Below are positions 48,801 to 57,677 of a stretch of 64,000 nt of DNA, in pieces. The stretch spans positions 18,584,875 through 18,648,874 of the forward strand of contig OY755170.1 of assembly GCA_963576735.1 (NCBI GenBank), given 5' to 3'. The position numbers were made by a program, and so were the translations under genes. Within the stretch, counting starts at the first letter, position 1, and each line of letters begins with the position of its first letter. This DNA comes from Bedellia somnulentella (Eukaryota > Arthropoda > Insecta > Lepidoptera > Bedelliidae). Below the pieces are notes generated by a model, which worked only from the letters and a program-made list of their open reading frames with translations, searched no databases and was not told the DNA's origin.

Positions 48801-51800
48801 TGCTCAGGTCAACTACTTGAGTATCAGACGCTCCTTCTAGTGTTGGTAGACCATAACTGTCATAGAACCCAAGTTCAATTAGATAAATCATTTATTTCAA
48901 CATAAAAACATACTTTGTTTTTGAAGGTGAAATTGTAACTTCATATAAAGTTGAAATTTACTTCTACTACGGATTCAAAAGGTGTATTTTTGTGAGAAGA
49001 ACCCGTAAGAAATTCGTCAAAACACAGCCTGCCCTGGCGACACCACGCCATTTTATTATTAATATAATCATTTGTGTTATAAAAGGCTTTCAAACAAAGG
49101 TTATCTTTCAAATGTGGGTAAAGAGATTTTAACTCTGCAGCTCTGGCTACCCCTTTTCGGGATTTATGGCTGTGAGTATATGTATGTATTTCGTTAAACT
49201 ACTGTTTTGAACTTGTTTTCTGACTAATACAAAATGATATCGAGTAATTTATTATGCGGCGCCACCCTGGTATAATTAATCTCTAAGGAATGCAAATTAT
49301 GCCCGCAGATAGTCTAGAAGGCTGTACATACGTAAGACGCATCTCGACCCGCCTCCGCATTATTTGTCATCTAGGTGCAACTAACCCCATCCCTTCACAA
49401 CACCTGAAAGGGGGAATTGCGACAGGGGGTCGTTCCAAGAAAAGGAGTTCGGGTCATGAGCGCAAGCCCTCACCCCCTGTCTGCGATGACACAGCTTTGT
49501 CTTCGTACTAAAGTCGGTATTAAATTTACTGAAACCAAGAATGTTTCTTAACTATCAGTATATGGATACTCGTAGTAGTAGAAAACGAAGGATAGTTAAT
49601 AACTCTTAAGAAGTTTAACTCTTTAGAACAATAATGATAAAATAATAAATCGAGGTGCACCTTATTGTTTTCCCTAGTAATGAATAAATAATGTATTTTT
49701 TCTTTTTATTTATTTCTTTCTTAGATGTAACTGTTATTGCAATTTATCCTGTTTGTAAACGGTGAGGGTAGGGATCGTGAGAAAACTCACATGACTATGA
49801 TTTAATTAGCCATGTGAAAGTGTATTCGTACAAAACGGGGAATGGCTTGCCCTCTATCCCGTGAGTAAATTATCCAAGCAAAACGTGGGTTCTCTCAACA
49901 CCAGGTGACAATAATGTCACGTGATGTTGAGAAGAATTAGTACCTCTGCCACATGTTCGGGGATATACGGCGTGATCTTTTGAGTTTAAGTTGAGTATCT
50001 CATTTACGAGAAACGGTCCAGGGCAGGAGACCATAAGATGTCTATCAAGCCTGACAGAATATATACAATTCCACAGATAAAATATACTATGCTACGAAAT
50101 AGTAACTTACGGCACTGATTTCTAATGATTAATCTTTCTCAAATATCTGTAATTTTCAAAATCATACTAATAGTTAAATAGGTTACAAGAGTAGTGAGAA
50201 AAAACCGCAAGGAAATCCACAAGGCCGAGTTTATACTCAGTAATGTACTAAGCAGCAGTTTAAATTTTCTTCAGCTAGGAGTATATTGCGTGTGTGCTCA
50301 ATAGGGGTAGGTGCAAAATAATCATGAGCTTTTTGCGTCACACGCGCCCACAAGATATGTACACAGTACACACCCTCATAAAACCGCATGCTTAGCGCAA
50401 CAAATCGATACGTCATATATCTTCACTGGACATAAGGTGTAATTGGAAATTCATAATGGTCAATGTGCATTATAGTTTCTGGAATAATGATGCCATTAGA
50501 ATTGATCATATTATTAAATGAAATTTGTGTTTACTTACTTGTACTCACGCTCATTATTCCCATTGGGGTAGGCAGAGACTATCGATCGCCACTTCGAACA
50601 ATCCCGACAAATCTCTGTTGTTTCTCTCACATTCATTATTCTTCTCATACATGCTTTTTGCATTTCTTGCGCGGCCGTCCTCTAATAACAACACCACATT
50701 GTGTCTATTTATCTCTTTTGCCACTTTACTTTCATCCATTCTCTCTGTGTGCCCAAACCACCATAACATAACTTTTTCTATCTCGCACACTACGTCATAT
50801 TTCACACATAACTGTTCACGAATCACACTATTTCTCACTCTGTCGCACAACCTAACATGATGTCATTTCAACTGCATTCACTCTACTTTCATGCCTCTTT
50901 TGCCATGCCCAACTTTCACTACCTTACATGAGCGTAAGAACCAGAAAAGCATTGTGTACTGCCTTTCGAGCCTTTTGAGATAACGACTGGCTCGGTATCG
51001 GATTGTTTATGGCTTCATTCACCGCATTTCCCTTTTTACCTCTCTTTTCACTGCCTTCCTCGCATTTACAGTCCCTAGTAAACAAACTTGCCAGGTATAC
51101 AAACTCTTCCACTTTCTTACCACCTATTATAATCTCACATTCTGTCATATTTTCCTCTCTCTCAAAAATTAAGACAATGGTTTTGTCCACGTCCCCTCAT
51201 TCCCATTGTTTCAAATTTGTAACTTTGAAAAGAGCTTAACCATTCTATTAATATTTTACTGTAACTTTTACATAACAATTATGACATATTGACCGTAAAA
51301 AACACATGTCTGTCGGTGTAACCCACATGAGTTGTAATAATTAATCAAATTCACCGAGCTGCGACCTAATTGCGTTTTATCGATTTTTAGTCTAGTGTAT
51401 ATGCATATATGACATGGGTTACCAGTATAGTGAGGACGTCGGCGGGGGTCTTGGCTTCCACGCAGATGCCGTTCACCTCGATCACCTCGTCGCCGGCGTG
51501 GATGAGCCCCGAGCGGTCCGCCGCGCCGCCGTGCATGACGCGCGCTATCACGATCTTGCCCGACTCTTCGTCCGTCTTTATCGTCGCGCCCTAATACCAA
51601 GCCAAATACACTTTACTACCTTTTACACATACCAGGAACTTCATTAGCGGTTGTTTTATTCTACAGACAGGAGTCATTGACCTCTGAACCGGGTCACGCG
51701 CTTAACAGTCACTGTGTGGTTAACCATTACGTAATGGCACCCGAGGCTACATACATTCTTTATTCTAAACAAATAAAGAATCCATTACGTGCATATTGCA

Positions 51801-54800
51801 CAATAATGGCAATCTTGTGCTTGTAAATGTGTATTGGCTATATTTAGTATTTACATACATATAATCCAGTTTTGGAGAAAATATGTAATTTAAAACACAG
51901 TTACACCAATAAAATTCATCAACTCATTTATACTCATCAATCATATCACAAGAGCGAGTGAAATTAAGGGGAGGGGAAAAGTATTGCTTCTGATGAAAAG
52001 TTCGTTATTTAAGAGGATTGAGAGGTCTTTTAGGACCGACTTTTAGTTGCGGATATCTTTTGTCCTTCAAACTGCTTTTATTTTAGGCCCTTTGAAAAAA
52101 TAATGTTTTTGCATGTTTCAAATCCATGTACAAAGTAATTTCGAGTTGAAATGTATGGAATAAATGTAATTTCGAGTAGCACTTCTCAGAAGGAGCACTT
52201 TGATTTAAATTAAAGGTGGCACATTTTCACAATGCTATCCCTGCTCCAGAAATATTATCGCATTTTCGTAATTTTGCGATATAACACCAAACAATACTCG
52301 TCCAGCAGATGGACGCCCAATTTCAAAGATTAAGAATCATTATCTTCTCAATTTGATAAATTAGTTACGGCAGAATAATAGTATCTTGGGCCAAAATAAT
52401 GAGTGTTGCTGCAAATTTTATACCATAATCATAAAATATAAGAAATACTAAATTCTAATATTAATTTGTATTAAGGGCATCCCCGCAATAACGTCTTCAT
52501 TTATCAAACTGTAAAGTCTGTTTGAATGTAGTCGAAATGTTTTAAATAAAATATTATATCACTGCTGAATTTATGTTGTTTATATATTATACATTTAAAA
52601 ATATAAACATGCAATACTTTCATAAAAACCGCAAACACTCCATTTTGTATCCATTACTGCGTCATTTATCGATCAATAATTTGGATGTTCAATTTCCTAT
52701 AAAATGTTATAGTTCTTCAATAAAACTGAAATAAGTGCTTGAAAACAGCACGCGCTTTTATTATCGGTAAATTAAAAGTAAAAGTTGGTGACATAGCTGT
52801 TAAGCGAGGGGACGTCCTTAAGACATTATCAAATTGCCTTCAAATATTTACAAGCTAGAAATAAAAAGTCAAATAAGTTACCCATTGGGGGAGAAGCGTG
52901 AAGATCTTATAGTAGCTTATATCTACAATTTTAACTAGGGTGTACGATTAAGTAAGATTTCATTTGCTAAGTCACCACTAAAAACCAAGCTATTTAACAA
53001 ATTAGATATAAACAACGCGGTGTATTAACGCACTCACATTTTGTAAAATTTTATTGTACTTTCACTCACAATAAATTAGTTTGTGGCTTTAGCTTGGATC
53101 TTTAGGATGAATATGCAGTAAAAATATATTTTCTAAATTAATTCAAAGCAAATAATAAATTATTACAAATTCAAATTGTAGTTTACTTTAGTTTGTGGCT
53201 TTAGCTTGGATCTTTAGGATGAATATGCAGTAAAAATATATTTTCTAAATTAATTCAAAGCAAATAATAAATTATTACAAATTCAAATTGTAGTTTACTT
53301 TTCCAACAATTTATTATGAATAGAGAATAAGATGCATAAAATCTTCCTTTCTAATAAATACATTTTAGTAAGAAAAGACAGGAACAAGAACACAATACAA
53401 TGCCTAGGAAATTACTCATAATCAAACAGCCAGTATAGACTTTCAGAATATAATAGAAAAATCATCATCACACATCACAAACGAAATATTTATACAAAAC
53501 AAAGTTTTACACAAAAATAGAATTAAGAAATATAATAGGAGGGATTTGAGAATTATATAGATATACAACATAGTTGGAAGGAAATTTTCTAAATGTTAAC
53601 GAGAGTAAAGAATACAATAATGTGCATATTAAGTACGTAATTTACAAACTGTATAAGGACTGTTAATATGAATATTTTCTATTAATGTATCGAGTATCTG
53701 CATATTACCTAATTATTTATTACCGAATCAATATCTCGCCATTAAGAGGAAATACAAAGGTCGAAAAAATTAAAATTGGTTTTCGATACTTCTACAGCCA
53801 TTCCTCTCCCCATAGAGCGCAATAAAGTAGATAAAAAAAAAATAATCAAAAATTAAATACGATTTTGTTTGTGCTTCGATGTTTTCATCTTTTTATAGAG
53901 TGTAAGAAAAAATATCTAGATGTTTAACACAGTGGAAAATCTGGACATTTTTAAATATATATTCATTAAATAATAATTCATTAAATTAAAAAAAACATAG
54001 AAGCTTAGGAAAACAAAGAGAACTTCTTTGCATGAAAAATGGTCGTGCTATTTCCTCTTAAAGTGCAAGCAATAAAGGTAAAGAGGTTTTATTTATGTAC
54101 ATCACTATATCTATCAGTGAATATGATTTACAATAAAACATTTGAAGCGTTCAGCTCCACGCTGCTTTGCTGGGCTCTGAGTTTGAATATATAGGTACAA
54201 CCCTAACCTAACCAACTTATTATCTAATGCTCAAGCTTCGCCTCAGCAACCCACCTTGCGGCGCGAACACCGACTATCCTAACGGAGCTGCTAAGCAAGC
54301 CTCTAGGCTCTATGCGCTAAGCAAGCGGCCAGGTCATAAAATCATGGCCTTAGTCTAAACTTATGTGCATTTTACCGAATACGTGGTATTTTATGTGCAA
54401 ATTACCTATCTAATGCGGATCACGAATTACTTTAACTGATAAGGTTGCAAATCAAACAGAAACGTGCTAGATTAAGGTACTTTTAAAGCACCAATTGAAT
54501 CGTATTTAGTGCATCATCGGTATACTGAGCGAGGCGAGGTAAATGAAGACATTTTATTTGTCTTTACAAATACATTTACCTCCCTAACATTCGGTGGAAT
54601 CGCACCCTGAAATCCAGTAATCTGCACATTAATTAATTGATTTGCCCTCGAACTAATTTATGCACTTCAACGGTAACATATATATCTGTCGATAAATTGG
54701 GTTAGACCACAAAAGACTAAAGAAGTTTGTATAAATTTATCTTTTCGTCTAACCAGCATGTTAATACTATAAGATTGCTGTGACGTTTTCATTGTGAAAC

Positions 54801-57623
54801 TCACCAAAGGCAAGTGCAAAATACAAATATTTATTCATAATTATGTTTATTTATATTTTAAATAGTTTTTACAAATGTATTTATTACCTAAATATTTTTT
54901 AGGTATCTTATATGTCTAACGGTTAAGGTAAAATACATCTTCGTCTTTTCTAAGGTATTTCAAACTAGTTAACTAAAAATGGAGTATGGATAACCGAACA
55001 GGTGGAGGTAAGAATCTTGGTCTTCTTTTCTGGCATAGTGGTAATATCGTGCTTTCTTTATATACATTATATAGAATTTAACGAGATATCGTAAAACTTT
55101 CAGCAGCCTATGTTTTTTTGGTCATTACTTGATTTAAACTTAGGTCATTTGAGATTGACCCCTAAAATAATAACTATACTAGGTACTTTAAAAGTTCAAT
55201 ATTGTTACAGATATCTCATCAAAACATTTGTGTCATACTATTGACGAGAACCATAATTATGTTCGAAAAATAAAACACCCTTTTCCGTGCATACTTTCCA
55301 GAAATACACCTTAAGTAGAGAAAGTTACAACTGAAGTAAATAAGAAGACAAAGAAAATTGAAAACTGAAATGCTATACTCCTGGTCATATATTGAAAGTA
55401 AAAGAGCTAGGTATATGGAAGGTATGGGTTGCGGGAAGAGGGTGTTATGTGTAGTATATATGTATGTAGTGCTTGTCTAAGCTAGAATGACGCGCCCCTA
55501 CATAGCATTTAAAAAGAACTGTTTTTTTTAAATATTTTTCTATATGGACACAATACATGTCCAAATATGATATTATGACTGAGAAAACGTACCAACAATC
55601 AGATATTATGATTCCAAAGTAGTTCGACACATAGTAAAAAAATATCAGTCATGATAGAAGTTTTTTAAACATGGTTTTTAATTAATATGATGGTTTTATA
55701 GTGATCTGACAAAAAAAGATACTTGTAAACTTGACTAATGGTGCACTATCAATAATTAGTTTTGAATGTTCAACAGAAACAAATTGTCACTGAAGATATC
55801 TGCACATATAGATGTATACATCCATTAATTAGGTGAACCAATCGTGGGGCGCGATATTTTCGATGGACAAGCTATACCTACATGTGCTTAAACTCTGAAT
55901 AAGATTACAAAAAACTGATGCAAGTTATAATTCACGATCACATCTAGAGATAGCAGCTACAAAAATGATGAAGAACAGAATATTGGGCAAGTTAAGTTTG
56001 TTTCAAAGTATTATAACGCGAGTGCTACTCAATACAATATAAGTACTTACCACAATAGGCTCAGCTCCCTGTGCTCCACCCTTTTAATCAAAAACATTTA
56101 AGATTCCTTATACTAACACAAATAAGCTGCTATTTCTAAATGGCAAGTTCCTCCAAATATTTTCACAACTTTTTATTAAATAATATGTAGTGACTCCTAT
56201 TTACTTTGGTTTAAACATGAATTTTTACAAAACATTATACTTATTTACACATAAATAAATAACAAATCCCTATTCAGTAGCTATTATTACAAGTGTTTTC
56301 TTACCAGTGGTTCATCACTTTTCACCAGTTGCACAATTTTGACAGTCTCCTCTTCTTCATCTGCATCATCAGGCAGTTCTGGCAAATGGGGATAGTAATC
56401 CTTTTGTGCCACTGCATCATGAGTGCAGAGTATGGCCTAGCAAATAAAGAAAAGTTTATAATGTTTACTTATAACAAATTGTACTTTGACAAAACAACTC
56501 ATTACTTTCATTTTAGGCCATTTACCTGCAAATGTGGTTTGTGAAGTAATGACAGGAGTTCCTGAAATTCTAAGGTCACTGCACTAACATTTCCCAGCAC
56601 TTCCAAAACCTCTAGTGTAACTTGCATTGAATTTGAAAGTAAAGGATATAGTTTCCCATCTTTGCCTTTAGCAACAATTTTATTATGAACTTGAACAAGT
56701 GCATTCAGTTGCTTGGACTGCAACAGGTCACTGAGGAATACCATATCTTCACCTCCCATATTGACATCTTTCAACGATGACAATAATTTTGATAAAGCTG
56801 CAACAAAAACATTGGTTTAAGGTATGTATTGATAATATTTAGAGTGTTTTGTTCATCGGTTATTGATAAAGTTATTTTACACTTTACTATGCATAATGTG
56901 CTTGGAGGTTAATAATTATGTGTAAAACATAGTCAAATAAACAAATTTATATCAGTCAGGGAACATTAAATACAAAACAACTAAAACTTATTGCAAAAAG
57001 TGACTAACAGAGTTTTGGTGATTCATTCTTGATTTAAATGTATTTCTAATTCGGTATGCAAAGTTTTACTAAAGTGATACTGATTACAAAACCATTTCGA
57101 GATATTATGGTTATAAACAATATTTTCTTGAAATTATATCAATTGAAGCTAAGATGACTGTTATTTTATCAAAAAACTGTAACAGTGTTTGACCTTCAAT
57201 GTTGTTTCAAAGACATACGGTTTTGCAGTTTATTAATAAAATATCGAAAATTATAGGTTTGTTTAGTATAATATCGTAATAATTTCATTTGATATCACAA
57301 ATTCGTGATATGTTTTGCAATCAGCAACATTTTTATAAAACATTTCGCTTCATTTGCATGTCGCTACGTGATTTTATCTATCGATGACATCATTAAGTAC
57401 AAAAGTTGAACAATCTTTAAAAAATCATAACTTTACAATTACTCATTTTAAATGGAAAATATTCAAATTGGTCTTTTATTTTCGTGTTTACTATCGAATA
57501 AAAATCTATACTTATAATAAATCTGTAGAGAGGTCAATTCTGTACATGAAATATGTTTTCAAAATAACTATCAGGTGATGATTAGGGATCGATACTGATG
57601 CCAAAAATGCAATCAGTAAAATT

Positions 57624-57677
<54 letters not shown>

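Noticed and set aside
49290..49511. 73-codon plus-strand ORF in a MAGUK intron
   Set aside because: No motif, and it lies antisense within the intron; considered chance.
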